Shown here one piece after another: positions 51,263-61,074 of a stretch of DNA of 64,000 nt; position 1 is the first letter of the stretch, and the number at the start of each line of letters is the position of its first letter. The position numbers and the translations under genes are program-made. This DNA comes from Sphingosinicella sp. (GTDB lineage Bacteria > Pseudomonadota > Alphaproteobacteria > Sphingomonadales > Sphingomonadaceae), in the NCBI GenBank assembly GCA_013816585.1, contig JACDEE010000006.1, forward strand, positions 89,989-153,988, given 5' to 3'. Under the pieces are notes generated by a model. That model was not told the origin of the DNA. It searched no databases and saw only the letters and a list, made by a program, of their open reading frames with translations.

Positions 51263-52030
51263 GTGGAGGTACGGCCAGTAAATAAAAGGGGCGACGGGAC
51301 GGGCGTCGGCTTCAATGCCTACGGCGCCGAGGTCGCGGCGACAAAGGCGCTTATCATCGACAGCGATGCGCGTTCGGCCGACCTCCTGACATGGCTATTC
51401 AAACGGGAAGGATTCGAAGTTTTGGTCGCCGGCACCGGATCGGAGGGACTATCCATCGCGAACAACTGGCCACCGGACCTCGTACTGATCGATTTCGAAC
51501 TGGATGACGCGCCTGGAATAAACATTTCCCGCCGGTTGCGGGAAGATCCACCGACCCTCACCGTCCCCTTAATCATGATCGCGTCCAGCGCAGGCGAGTC
51601 CGATCGCGCCGCGGCGCTCGACATCGGGGTCGATGATTTTATCGTCAGGCCCTTCGGGACGCGGGAATTCATCGCCAAGGTTTACGCCCTGCTCCGCCGG
51701 GCTCAAAACGGGATGGTCCGCGGCCGGCTAAGCTACGCCGGGCTGGAAATGGATGCGACCAACTACAAGGTGAAACGCGATAGCCGGGCGGTGCCGGTCA
51801 GCCCGTCCCAGTTCCGATTGCTTCGCCATTTCATGGAAAATCCCGGGCGCGCCTTCTCGCGGAAAGAATTGCTCGAGACGCTGTGGGCCTCCCGCAAGGA
51901 TGTCGACGAGCGTTCGGTCGATGCCCAGATCCGGCGCCTGCGCAAGGAACTGAATGGTCCAGGAGAACGCGAATTATTGCGAACGATCCGCGGGATCGGA
52001 TACTCACTCGACGGCGATGGCAATTTTTAG
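51263..52030 (+). CDS. OmpR/PhoB family response regulator
   Basis: A 255-residue regulator. The receiver (about 27-145) has acid-pocket Asp33 and Asp35 in IIDSDARSAD and phospho-acceptor Asp77 in LVLIDFELDD. The position of the conserved Lys is Arg (FIVRPFGTREF), which is unusual. The winged-helix output (about 155-250) ends with the PhoB-like RKELLETLWASRK and RTIRGIGYSLDG. No histidine kinase gene is adjacent, so it is an orphan. The start is GTG at 51263 and the first ~25 residues are not part of the fold, so the true start may be slightly further in. A triple Pho-box-like array lies upstream. Confidence 0.9.
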   Translation: MEVRPVNKRGDGTGVGFNAYGAEVAATKALIIDSDARSADLLTWLFKREGFEVLVAGTGSEGLSIANNWPPDLVLIDFELDDAPGINISRRLREDPPTLTVPLIMIASSAGESDRAAALDIGVDDFIVRPFGTREFIAKVYALLRRAQNGMVRGRLSYAGLEMDATNYKVKRDSRAVPVSPSQFRLLRHFMENPGRAFSRKELLETLWASRKDVDERSVDAQIRRLRKELNGPGERELLRTIRGIGYSLDGDGNF

Positions 52031-52182
52031 AAGACGCTCCCTTTACCGTTTGGCGACGCCGTCATTGAACTGAAGTAAATGCGCGTTTCAATTGCCACGA
52101 TAACGTAATCTAACTGTCCCCACCGGCCCCTAATTGATGGCTCGTCCCGGCGCGACTCTGCCGGCAGCATAGGGGAATCAGA

Positions 52183-54747
52183 ATGTTTTCGTACGACCTT
52201 GGCGCGGCTGCCGCTGCGCCCTCGTTCACCTGCAACACCAGCTCTTCCGCAGCGCGATCCCGCGCGGCCCTCTTGGCCCTGCTGCTGACGTCTGCCGGAA
52301 CACCGGCCCTGGCCCAAGTGGCCACCGAAACTCCGCCAATCCAGCTGGCTTCGCTGGAGACCAGCGCCGAAGACGCCGAGGCCAAGCCGGAACTCGAGGA
52401 AATCGTGGTCACGGCGACCAAGCGGACTACCGATCTTCAGGAAACGCCGATTGCCATCACCGTGATCGGCGAAGAAATGATGCGCGATCGCCACGCACAA
52501 AGCCTGCTCGACCTTAGCGATGCGATCCCATCGCTTCGCGTCGCTACCTTTGAATCCCGCCAGTCGGCTTTGACAGTTGGCATTCGCGGCATCGTTCCGT
52601 TCGATGCCAACCAGACGGCACGGGACCAGGGCGTTGGTGTTTACATTGACGGCATCTACCTTGGCCGACAGCAAGGGCTCAATTCAGCATTGTTCGACAT
52701 CGAGCGGGTCGAAGTTTTACGCGGGCCGCAAGGTACCCTGTTCGGCCGCAATACCGAAGGCGGGGCGCTGAACATCGTCACGAAGGCGCCCACCGGCGAA
52801 TTTGGCGGACGAGTGGTCGCCGGCGTCGGAAATTTCGGCAGCTATAATGGCGAATTGCACCTCGATCTGCCCGCTTTCGCAAATCTGGCGGTCAAGGCGG
52901 ATGGGCTGGTCCAGCACCAAGGCCCCACCACCAAGAACCCGCTGACTGGTCAGCAAGGCTGGAATGCCTATCATCGCGTCGGCGGGCGGATTGCCGCGCG
53001 CTGGACCCCGATCGCCGGATTTACGGCCGACCTTTCCTATGACAAGGCAAAGGACGAAAATACGCCTTTTTATAGCCAGTTGCTCAGCTACAATCCGAAC
53101 GGTTTTAATGTCGGCACCTATGGTGGCGCGACGGGAGCCACGCTTCGGTTCAACAACGCCAACTGCAATGTCGTTGTTGCCGGCACGTTGACCAATCCGT
53201 GCATAGCGCCGCTTGCCCCACTGGTTGTCGTCAGCGGCGACGAACGCCAGAAAGTCGCCGAAATCGGTGTTCCGCAACAAGCCAGCGTCGATCGTAGCCA
53301 GGGCTTCACCGCATCACTTCGATATGAAGTCTCGGACAATCTGGAACTGCGGTCGATCTCCGGGTGGCGCAAAGTGAGCGCGCACCAGTTCGACAATTCA
53401 GGCGGCGCTCATCGAAACACTTTCGTACCGAACGCTAATTTCAGCCGCTACAGCCTTTCCGAACTTCGCCAGGACCAGTGGAGCCAGGAATTCCAGGCGG
53501 TCGGCAGCCTGCCGTCGCTCGATTACGTGCTTGGCCTTTATTATTTCACCGAAGACGCCCGCGAAACCGCCGCAACGCCGACCACCAACCGGTGGAATGC
53601 TACGGGTACCGGATACACGATCAACAGCGCCGACGTCATGCCACCCATTAGCTCGGCCAACCAGGGCTGGCAGCGCGAAGACTGGTTTGTCGCTCGCGAC
53701 AGCCATGCCACTGCCAAAAGCTACGCCGCCTTCGGCCAGGCAACCTACACCCCGCCAAGCTTCGACGCCCTGCACATCACCGCTGGCGCCCGCTATACCA
53801 AGGACAAGCGTGACGGCGCGTTGACGATGTTCAACAACACGATCGTCAATTTCCCCTTCCGATATCGCGAAGATCGCATCGATCCGATGCTGACCCTTGC
53901 GTTCGAAGCGAGCCGGGACGTAAATCTCTACGCCAAATATGCCACCGGCTTCCGGGCCGGCGGCGCTAACAGCCGGTCTCAGACCTTCACCGCATTTGGA
54001 CCGGAATCGGTCAAATCGTACGAGATCGGCGCCAAGACCGAGTTTTTCGACATGGTTCGCTTCAACGTCGCGGCTTACATGATGCGGCGCAAGGCAACCC
54101 AGACCGACTTCGACTTCGTCGACGTGCGTCGCACGCTGGACAACGGATTGCCCAACCCGAACTTCAATCGCCACTATGAAGAAACGGCCAACGCGCCGGG
54201 CACGTCGAAGATCAACGGGCTCGAGGCGGATCTGACGGTGCGCGCAACCGATGACCTCCAGCTCTCGGCAAGCTACGCCTATACCGATATCAACGTGCCC
54301 CCGACGGCGAACCCGTTCCTGCCGGGCAGCCCCCTGTTTCAGGTCTATACGGTGTTCACACCAAAGCATGCCGCGTCGGGCGCGATTGATTATGAAGTCC
54401 CGGTCAGCATCGGCGATGCCGCGCTTCGCCTGCATTTTGATGCCAATTATGCCGGCCGCCAGTACAGCTTCCAGTCGGAACCGGTGAAGACGGACTCCAG
54501 CTTCATAGTCAACGGCCGCCTGGCGCTGACCGACATCGCGATGAACGACGGCGATGCGAAACTGCAAGTCGCCTTGTGGGCCCGCAACCTGTTCAACGAG
54601 GCCCATATCTATCGCCGGTCCGCCGCCAATTCGTCCCCGGTCATTGACTCGATCACCGGGATCCCGAGCTATAGCGGAGTGCTGGGCGACTACGGCAATT
54701 TCAACGCCCCCCGAACTTTTGGCGTCGAAGCCTCCATCCGTTTCTAA
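52183..54747 (+). CDS. TonB-dependent outer-membrane receptor
   Basis: An 854-residue receptor. A long signal region (cleavage near ALAQ, about residue 45) is followed by the TonB box EEIVVTATKR (about 72-81), the plug domain (QETPIAITVIG, VYIDGIYLGRQ, RVEVLRGPQGTLFGRN) and a 22-strand barrel ending in FGVEASIRF, with the C-terminal Phe. It belongs to the large iron-complex/vitamin/oligosaccharide receptor class, whose members in sphingomonads import many substrates. Substrate not deducible. It is driven by the tonB-exbB-exbD system encoded elsewhere in the window and has its own strong terminator. Confidence 0.94.
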   Translation: MFSYDLGAAAAAPSFTCNTSSSAARSRAALLALLLTSAGTPALAQVATETPPIQLASLETSAEDAEAKPELEEIVVTATKRTTDLQETPIAITVIGEEMMRDRHAQSLLDLSDAIPSLRVATFESRQSALTVGIRGIVPFDANQTARDQGVGVYIDGIYLGRQQGLNSALFDIERVEVLRGPQGTLFGRNTEGGALNIVTKAPTGEFGGRVVAGVGNFGSYNGELHLDLPAFANLAVKADGLVQHQGPTTKNPLTGQQGWNAYHRVGGRIAARWTPIAGFTADLSYDKAKDENTPFYSQLLSYNPNGFNVGTYGGATGATLRFNNANCNVVVAGTLTNPCIAPLAPLVVVSGDERQKVAEIGVPQQASVDRSQGFTASLRYEVSDNLELRSISGWRKVSAHQFDNSGGAHRNTFVPNANFSRYSLSELRQDQWSQEFQAVGSLPSLDYVLGLYYFTEDARETAATPTTNRWNATGTGYTINSADVMPPISSANQGWQREDWFVARDSHATAKSYAAFGQATYTPPSFDALHITAGARYTKDKRDGALTMFNNTIVNFPFRYREDRIDPMLTLAFEASRDVNLYAKYATGFRAGGANSRSQTFTAFGPESVKSYEIGAKTEFFDMVRFNVAAYMMRRKATQTDFDFVDVRRTLDNGLPNPNFNRHYEETANAPGTSKINGLEADLTVRATDDLQLSASYAYTDINVPPTANPFLPGSPLFQVYTVFTPKHAASGAIDYEVPVSIGDAALRLHFDANYAGRQYSFQSEPVKTDSSFIVNGRLALTDIAMNDGDAKLQVALWARNLFNEAHIYRRSAANSSPVIDSITGIPSYSGVLGDYGNFNAPRTFGVEASIRF

Positions 54748-54757
54748 ATCACCTCAA

Positions 54758-54791
54758 CGGGGGGCGATCACATTCGCCCCCCGCTTTTTTT
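54758..54791 (+). terminator. Rho-independent terminator of the TonB-dependent receptor
   Basis: CGGGGGGCGA (54758-54767) and TCGCCCCCCG (54774-54783) form a perfect 10-bp stem with a 6-nt loop, followed by a C and seven Ts. It is 10 bp after the receptor stop. Confidence 0.93.
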
Positions 54792-54949
54792 GAGGATGCT
54801 GGAAAGCGGTACCCAAATTGCGGGCGGCCCCATCCGCCCGCTCGGCCGCACGCACCGGAATTCGAAATTCGGTCCAAATGCTCGCTTGGTTTCGGGCAGG
54901 GCGGTTACGCTTTGGGAAGCAGGGGCTAACGCGTTCCTAGGCCGGGTCG

Positions 54950-54978
54950 AATGTCCGCAATGGGTGAAAAGCGTGCAT
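54950..54978. repeat. Dispersed palindromic repeat, copy 6
   Basis: AATGTCCGCAATGGGTGAAA (54950-54969) followed by AGCGTGCAT. It is oriented like copy 5 (GTCCGCAATGGGTGAAAAGC shared). It lies in the 329-bp gap between the terminator and the S1 peptidase, which otherwise shows no gene until the leader shared with the fragment at 43 kb begins at 55038. Confidence 0.65.
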
Positions 54979-55076
54979 CGCGCTGATGAGCGATTTGAGG
55001 TCTGCATCGGCCATTTCCAATCGTGAAGCTTCCGACGGTCAGCTTTGATCAATGTGGGATGGCCTAGCGGACCCCG

Positions 55077-56282
55077 GTGGCCAAATTCCGATATTGTCTT
55101 TCACTGATTGCGGCTGCCTTAGGCATCCCGTCCGGCGCCGCGGCGGCCGGGCCACCACGCGTGCAGTCGGCGATCGAGGCGCTGGCGCAGGATTCGGCGC
55201 AATATGCGACCGCGAACGGCGTCAGCCTGACCGAAGCGATGCGGCGGCTGCGCGCGCAGGAAAGCAGCGTCGCGGCTACCGACAGCATCCAGGAAGTCTA
55301 TAGAGAGAGGCTGGCCGGCATCACGATCGAGCATCGGCCCGATTTCCGGATCGTCGTGCTGCTGACCGGCACCGATCCTGTCCCTGATCGGACGATATTT
55401 GCCGGCGGAATGCATGTGCCGATCCTGTTTCGCACCGGCGCCCCGGCAACGCGCGAGCAGATCGTCGCGGCGATCCGGCAGCATCAGGCGGCGATCAAGG
55501 CCGCGTTGCCCGCGCAGGGCATGGGTGTCGATCAGCGGACCGGCGAGCTGGTGATGATGGTCAGTGCGCCCGCCGCGGCTCGCTACGGCGTGAGCTCCAT
55601 GGAGGAGAAACTGAAGGCGCTGGCCGGCGTCCCGGCGCGTATCCGGGTGCTCGACCGGCCTGATGTCAATTCGAATATCGAGGGTGGAGCGCGGCTGGTG
55701 GGCGTCGATCCGGCGAACGGCAAGCGTTATTCATGCACCGCCGGTTTCGTCGTGACCGACGGCGCGCGCACGGGGATCGTCACCGCCGCCCATTGCCCCG
55801 ACAGCCTCACTTATTATGACCCGGCCGGGGAGCGGATAAAGCTCGACTTCGGAGGGCAGTGGGGCTGGAGCTACCAGGATGTGCAGCTCCACGTCACCGA
55901 GCGCGCGCAGCAGCCATTATTCTATGCCGATACGGGCAAGAGCGTGCTCCGCCCGGTCACGAGCTCGCGCGCCCGGAACAGCACGCGCGCGGGCGAGGCG
56001 ATATGCCGCCGCGGTGAGACCAGCGGCTATAGCTGTTCCGAAGTCGAGCTGACCGATTACGCGCCGCCCGGCGACCTTTGCGGCGGCCCGTGCGACGCGG
56101 TATGGGTGACCGTGACAGGCCCGTCGTGCAAAAGCGGTGACAGCGGCGGCCCCATATTCAGTGGGACCATCGCTTTCGGCATCGTCAAAGGCGGCAATTA
56201 CAGCCGCGATGGCACCTGCAATTTCTATTATTACATGTCGATGGACTATCTTCCCCAGGGCTGGTCGCTGCTGCGGGGATAG
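55077..56282 (+). CDS. Secreted S1 family serine peptidase
   Basis: A 401-residue trypsin-like peptidase. A signal peptide (MAKFRYCLSLIAAALGIPSG) and a ~190-residue pro-region precede the catalytic domain. The His is in TGIVTAAHCPDSL (about 233-245) and the Ser in CKSGDSGGPIFSG (about 349-361); the overall shape resembles streptogrisin/alpha-lytic-type enzymes. The start is GTG at 55077. An upstream in-frame ATG at 55059 is separated by a TAG at 55065, whereas the related fragment at 43 kb has CAG there. A duplicated N-terminal fragment exists at 42815-43111. Confidence 0.9.
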   Translation: MAKFRYCLSLIAAALGIPSGAAAAGPPRVQSAIEALAQDSAQYATANGVSLTEAMRRLRAQESSVAATDSIQEVYRERLAGITIEHRPDFRIVVLLTGTDPVPDRTIFAGGMHVPILFRTGAPATREQIVAAIRQHQAAIKAALPAQGMGVDQRTGELVMMVSAPAAARYGVSSMEEKLKALAGVPARIRVLDRPDVNSNIEGGARLVGVDPANGKRYSCTAGFVVTDGARTGIVTAAHCPDSLTYYDPAGERIKLDFGGQWGWSYQDVQLHVTERAQQPLFYADTGKSVLRPVTSSRARNSTRAGEAICRRGETSGYSCSEVELTDYAPPGDLCGGPCDAVWVTVTGPSCKSGDSGGPIFSGTIAFGIVKGGNYSRDGTCNFYYYMSMDYLPQGWSLLRG

Positions 56283-56417
56283 GGCGCGCGGGCGCCCGAA
56301 TTGTCATTCCCTATACCATCGCAACGTCTGGCAGCGGGGAGCCAAACGAGCCTCAACTTGCCAGCCCGGCAAAGGGAATGTTGCTCAACGAACCCGTTTT
56401 GCGTTGGCCCGACATCC

Positions 56418-57239
56418 CTAGATCGAAGCGTCGCGCGCCGCCGGATGACGGCCTGGCCTTTGGGGTAACAGCAAGATCAAAGCGAGGATCACCATTGCGA
56501 GCACTGCGCTCGCCAGCGGACGGCTAAAGCTAAGGCCGCCGCTCGCTGTGGGCTTGTCGAGCAGGTCGCCGACGGTGGCACCAAGCGGCCGCGTCAATAT
56601 GAACGCTGCCCAGAACAGGAAGACCCGGTTGATGCCGGTCCAGGAATAGAGCCCGGCTATCAGCGCCAGCAGCGCACCGAAGAAAATCGCGCCGCCTCCG
56701 AATCCGACCCCGTTCGTGTCTGCCACCCAGTCGCCCAGTGCGGTGCCGAGAGTCTGGGAAAAGGTGATGGTCAGCCAATAGAAGGCTTCGCTTCTCGGCT
56801 CGCTGACTGACTCGACCCTTATCGTACCGGTCGTGAGCTTCCAGGCCGCCAGCGAAGCGATCACCAGCGCCAATAGCAACGCCGATCCTCCGGCATAGCC
56901 AATGCCCATCGATCGCGTGGCGAAATCCGCCATGGTCGTTCCGGCGGTGGTCGAGGCAATGATCGTTGCCCAATAAAGCAGCGGATGGAAACGGCGGCTC
57001 TTCATCTGCCATGCCGCAAGGATTAGGAAGATCGTCAGGAATATGGCGGTACCGATCAAATAGCCGTTCAGGGCCGATGCGCCGGCTTCCGGCGTGGTCT
57101 CGCCCAGCCAGCTCATCGAGACGCTGTCCCCGCCGGTCTCGCCGAGCGTCGTGGCGAGAATCTTGATGACCCAAAAGCCGAGCGTGACAGCCGGAACCTT
57201 GCTCTCAGTCATCGCCCTTTCGCGTTGGTCGATCGTCAT
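56418..57239 (-). CDS. COG4705-type membrane protein
   Basis: A 273-residue integral membrane protein with about eight helices. Four internal repeats share the pattern T-x-G-x-x-x-x-D, e.g. ATTLGETGGDSVSM, ASTTAGTTMADFATRSMGIG, FSQTLGTALGDWVAD and LTRPLGATVGDLLDKP. This fits the uncharacterised COG4705 family; each conserved Asp could line a common site. ATG 57239 is preceded by GGAGAAGG; earlier ATGs at 57278 and 57257 are in frame. Transported substrate, if any, is unknown. Confidence 0.8.
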   Translation of the reverse strand: MTIDQRERAMTESKVPAVTLGFWVIKILATTLGETGGDSVSMSWLGETTPEAGASALNGYLIGTAIFLTIFLILAAWQMKSRRFHPLLYWATIIASTTAGTTMADFATRSMGIGYAGGSALLLALVIASLAAWKLTTGTIRVESVSEPRSEAFYWLTITFSQTLGTALGDWVADTNGVGFGGGAIFFGALLALIAGLYSWTGINRVFLFWAAFILTRPLGATVGDLLDKPTASGGLSFSRPLASAVLAMVILALILLLPQRPGRHPAARDASI

Positions 57240-57479
57240 TGGCGCCTTCTCCATCATTCGCCGCGTTTCGATGGCCATCCGCGGCTATCGTCTTAAAATT
57301 AACTTCGCCCACGTGACCGTTTCAAGCCGGAAGCGGAATCTCTGTTTCTATCAGTCAACTCCGACAGCCGACTTGCTCCCTCGCTGGCGATCAGGTCGAA
57401 TGGACAAATGCCAGCCTTTCGATCCAAGCTCTCGAAATGCTATCGTGGCAATAAGTTATCGTCTGGGAGAGATTCGTTC

Positions 57480-59555
57480 ATGCGAAATTTCATGCTTATG
57501 CTAGCCGCCTCCACTTCGCTGACCGCCTGCGCCGCCACCGGCTCCGGCGGTTCCGATGTGGTCATCGAGACTGTGGCCGAGGGGTCGGCTGCCCCGGCGG
57601 CGCCCGCCAATATTGCCAAGCCGCAGATCGGAACCTTCGGGTTCGACGAGGCCGGAATGGATCGCAGTGTCGATCCGGGCGACAATTTCTACCAATATGC
57701 CAATGGCACCTGGGCGAAGAACACCGCCATTCCCGCGGACAAATCCAATTACGGAATGTTCAGCGTGCTCGACGACCTTTCGCGTCAGCGAACGCAGGAG
57801 ATATTGGAAGAAGCCAAGAACGACCCGGGAAGCAAGATCGGCACGGCCTATGCGAGCTTCCTCGATGAAGCGTCGGTGGAAGCGAAAGGGCTGGCGCCGA
57901 TCAAGCCATGGCTGGACCGGATCAAGGGACTAAGCAGCAAGGCCGGTTATCCCGCGCTCGCTGCCGCGGCGGACCGCAACGGTATTTCCGGACCTGTCGG
58001 CGCCTTTGTCGGACAGGATGACAAGAATCCCGAAGCCTATGCCCTGACCATGTTCCAGGCGGGCCTCGGAATGCCGGACCGGGATTATTATCTGAGCACC
58101 GAGGCCAAGCTCGCGGAGACCCGCGCCGCTTATTTGAAGCATCTCACCAACGTGCTGAACCTTGCGGGCGAGGCCAATGCGGCGACCCGGGCGAAGGCGA
58201 TTCTCGACTTCGAAACCCAGATCGCGAGGGCCCATTGGACTCAGGTGGAAAGCCGCGACGCGACCAAGACCTATAACAAGATGTCGGTAGCGGAGCTGGA
58301 GCGTATGGCGCCCGGTTTCGACTTCTCCAATTATTACGACGGCATCGGCGTCAACGTCTCCGACGTGATCGTCGGCCAGCCGAGCGCGGTAAAGGGTATC
58401 GCCGCAGCAATCGCGAAGGCCCCGCTTTCGGTATTGAAGGACCAGCTGCTCGTCCGCTCGCTCGACGATTATTCGGATTATCTGCCGGCGGCGATCGACA
58501 AGGAGCATTTCGCTTTCTACGGCACCGTCCTTTCCGGCACCCCGGAACAGCAAGTGCGCTGGAAGCGGGCGGTCGATTTCACGACGGGCTCACTCGGCGA
58601 CGAAGTCAGCAAGGAATATGTCGCCCGTTACTTCCCGCCCGAAACCAAGGCCGCCGCGGATCAGCTGGTCAAGAACGTGATCGCGGCCATGGACCGGCGC
58701 ATCGACCAGCTCGAATGGATGGCACCCGATACGAAGACGGCGGCGCATGCCAAGCTCGCGGCCTTTACCCCCAAGATCGGCTATCCCGACCGGTGGCGCG
58801 ACCTTTCGGGCCTCAAGATCGACCGCGGCGATTTGTTCGGAAACGCCCTTCGCTCCAACAATTTCGCCCATGAATATAATGTCGGGAAGCTCGGCCAGCC
58901 AATCTATCGCTGGGAATGGGGCATGACGCCGATGACGGTGAACGCCTATGCCAATTTCGGAATGGTGGAGATCGTATTTCCCGCCGCCATCCTGCAGCCG
59001 CCCTTCTTCGATCCCAACGCCGATCCGGCGGTAAATTATGGCGGGATCGGCGCGGTCATCGGCCACGAGCTGAGCCATCATTTCGACGATCAGGGCGCCA
59101 AATATAATCGCGAGGGACGCCTGGTCGATTGGTGGACCCCGCAGGACGTGCGAAACTTTGAATCGAAGCTCGGCAGCCTTGGCTCCCAATATGATCTGTA
59201 CGAACCGCTTCCTGGAATGCACGTGCAGGGCAAGCTGACCATGGGCGAGAATGTCGCCGACCTGGCCGGCCTGACCGTGGCTTATGACGCCTACAAGCAG
59301 GCGATCGGCGGAACGCCAGCGCCGATCATTGACGGGTTCACCGGCGACCAGCGTTTCTATCTTGGATGGGCACAGGTCTGGCGGCGCAATTACCGGGAGG
59401 CGAACCTCCGCCAGCGGCTCCTGACCGACCCGCATTCGCCCTCCGAGCAGCGGACCGCGGTCGTCCGCAATCTCGATCCCTGGTACGCGGCTTACAAGGT
59501 CGCGACCGACGACACGCTCTATGTGGCGCCTGAGAAACGGGTCCGCGTCTGGTAG
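57480..59555 (+). CDS. M13 family metallopeptidase (neprilysin/PepO-like)
   Basis: A 691-residue predicted lipoprotein peptidase. The lipobox is LTAC (about 14-17). The N-terminal M13 motif PGDNFYQYANGTWAKNTAIP (about 64-83) and the zinc motif VIGHELSHHFDDQG (about 524-537) are intact, with the third ligand in ENVADLAGLTVAYDA (about 590-604) and the C-terminal W end typical for the family. It cleaves small peptides in the periplasm. ATG 57480 follows GGGAGAGAT. Divergent from the COG4705 gene. Confidence 0.94.
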   Translation: MRNFMLMLAASTSLTACAATGSGGSDVVIETVAEGSAAPAAPANIAKPQIGTFGFDEAGMDRSVDPGDNFYQYANGTWAKNTAIPADKSNYGMFSVLDDLSRQRTQEILEEAKNDPGSKIGTAYASFLDEASVEAKGLAPIKPWLDRIKGLSSKAGYPALAAAADRNGISGPVGAFVGQDDKNPEAYALTMFQAGLGMPDRDYYLSTEAKLAETRAAYLKHLTNVLNLAGEANAATRAKAILDFETQIARAHWTQVESRDATKTYNKMSVAELERMAPGFDFSNYYDGIGVNVSDVIVGQPSAVKGIAAAIAKAPLSVLKDQLLVRSLDDYSDYLPAAIDKEHFAFYGTVLSGTPEQQVRWKRAVDFTTGSLGDEVSKEYVARYFPPETKAAADQLVKNVIAAMDRRIDQLEWMAPDTKTAAHAKLAAFTPKIGYPDRWRDLSGLKIDRGDLFGNALRSNNFAHEYNVGKLGQPIYRWEWGMTPMTVNAYANFGMVEIVFPAAILQPPFFDPNADPAVNYGGIGAVIGHELSHHFDDQGAKYNREGRLVDWWTPQDVRNFESKLGSLGSQYDLYEPLPGMHVQGKLTMGENVADLAGLTVAYDAYKQAIGGTPAPIIDGFTGDQRFYLGWAQVWRRNYREANLRQRLLTDPHSPSEQRTAVVRNLDPWYAAYKVATDDTLYVAPEKRVRVW

Positions 59556-59714
59556 GCGCCATTCGATGAAGGATAAGCGGCCCCGCCAGATGGCGGTGGC
59601 CGTCCCTTGGGTGCGGTGCCAGAGGCTACGGCGCGTCTGGCTGGCGGGGTCGCAAGCTTGATGGCTAAGCGACCGGCCAACCCAGGCAGCTAGCCGCTTC
59701 AGGGCCGTGCAGAA

Positions 59715-61074
59715 TCATTTCCCGATCAGGTCAAACTGGCTCTGCCGGTCGTCAAGATAGGTCACGTCGGTGCCGTCGAAATAGGCATCTTCTTCCAGCC
59801 GGAATTCGACTTCCTGGCCGTTCCATTCCGGCACGATCGATTTCGCGTTGAGCTCGATCGACCAGGCGGTGTTGGCGCGAAGCCGATATTCGCCTTTGGG
59901 ATCGGCCTTCTGATTGTCCCAGAAACCGATGCTGCTCCCCGCGCCATGGCCGTGAAAGCCGATCGGGTGGGAATAGATGCTGGGCTTCAGGCCCTTGGCG
60001 ATCGCTTTCGCCCGAGCCTCGGCCAGCATCTGATTACCGGTGAGGCCCGGCTTGAAGGACGAGGTCAGCGCATCCTGCACTTGATTGGCGGCCAGCAACC
60101 CGGCCTTCAACCCTTGCGGCGCGTCTTGTTCTCCGTCCTTTAGAACGTAGGCCAGATGCTGCGTGTCCGTGTTGAGGCCTAAATAAGTGATCCCGAAATC
60201 GGTCCAGAGCAAATCGCCTTTCCGGATGATCTCGTCCCCCTCCAGCATGGTCTTGCTGCCCTGCCGAATGATCCCGATCGAGGGCTGAAACCAGACTTGC
60301 AGGCCGAGGCTGCTGACTTTCTCGCGAAGCCACCAGACGACATCGTCAGCCGATGTCTTGTCCGGTTCGATCACCGCATTGCTGAAGGCTTCGGCGATGA
60401 TCGAATGGGCCATGCGAACGACCTGAGGGTATGTCTTCATCTCCCCGGCGGAACGGGTTTCCAGCCACCGGACTGCCAGATCATGATCCTTCACGATGTG
60501 CGACCGCATCTGCGGGGATAGAGCGGAAACCAGCCCCTCATATTGGCTGAGAGTCAAACCATCGGAAAACTGGCTGAGCGCCGAACTGTTGATCCCGATC
60601 CGTTTGGGGTCCCGTTCCGCGATCAGCTTTCCCAACTGCTTCCATTGATCGGGTTCCTGATCGGGATTCCAGGCGGGCTGAAACAAGCCGGCCAGGCCAG
60701 CGGCTGACGGTGAGACGCTCCAGCGGCGGGCCGCCGCCGGGGTCGAAGAATAACAGGATCGTGCGCCGCCGGGCGTGCATATTCTCCGCATCCAGCATCG
60801 TGGCAACTACCGGATCCTCGACATATTCGCGGGCGATCAGCACCCACATGTCGATCCCCTGTTCGCGCATCAAAGCCGGCAGGATATGGTCGAGGCGATC
60901 GGCGAGCCATTTGTCTTCCAGCTTCGCTCGTTCGCGAAGCGGCAAGACAGCAGGGGTGACAGGGGAGACTTGCTCCATCAAATTCCTGGCCGGTGAGGGC
61001 TGGGCGGCCATCGCCGCCGAACCGAGGGTCGCGCACGAAAGAAATGCCACTAAGAATGAAACCTTGTCCATCAT
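59715..61074 (-). pseudogene. M24 family metallopeptidase (Xaa-Pro aminopeptidase type), frameshifted
   Basis: Two overlapping frames form one secreted M24 peptidase. The first (61074 to about 60690) has a signal peptide (VSFLVAFLSCATLGSAAMAA) and the LLFFDPGGGPPLERLTVS segment. The second (about 60710 to 59715) has the pita-bread catalytic domain: GDLLWTDFGITYLG and PIGFHGHGAGSSIG and DAYFDG. The frame changes near 60688-60710, where one base appears to be extra. Catalytic residues look intact otherwise. It is a recent pseudogene or a sequencing artefact. Confidence 0.85.

Noticed and set aside
52031..52182. Possible Pho-box upstream of the TonB-dependent receptor (CCGTCAT near 52060)
   Set aside because: Only one unit fits; the 11-bp-spaced next unit (CTGAAGT) does not.
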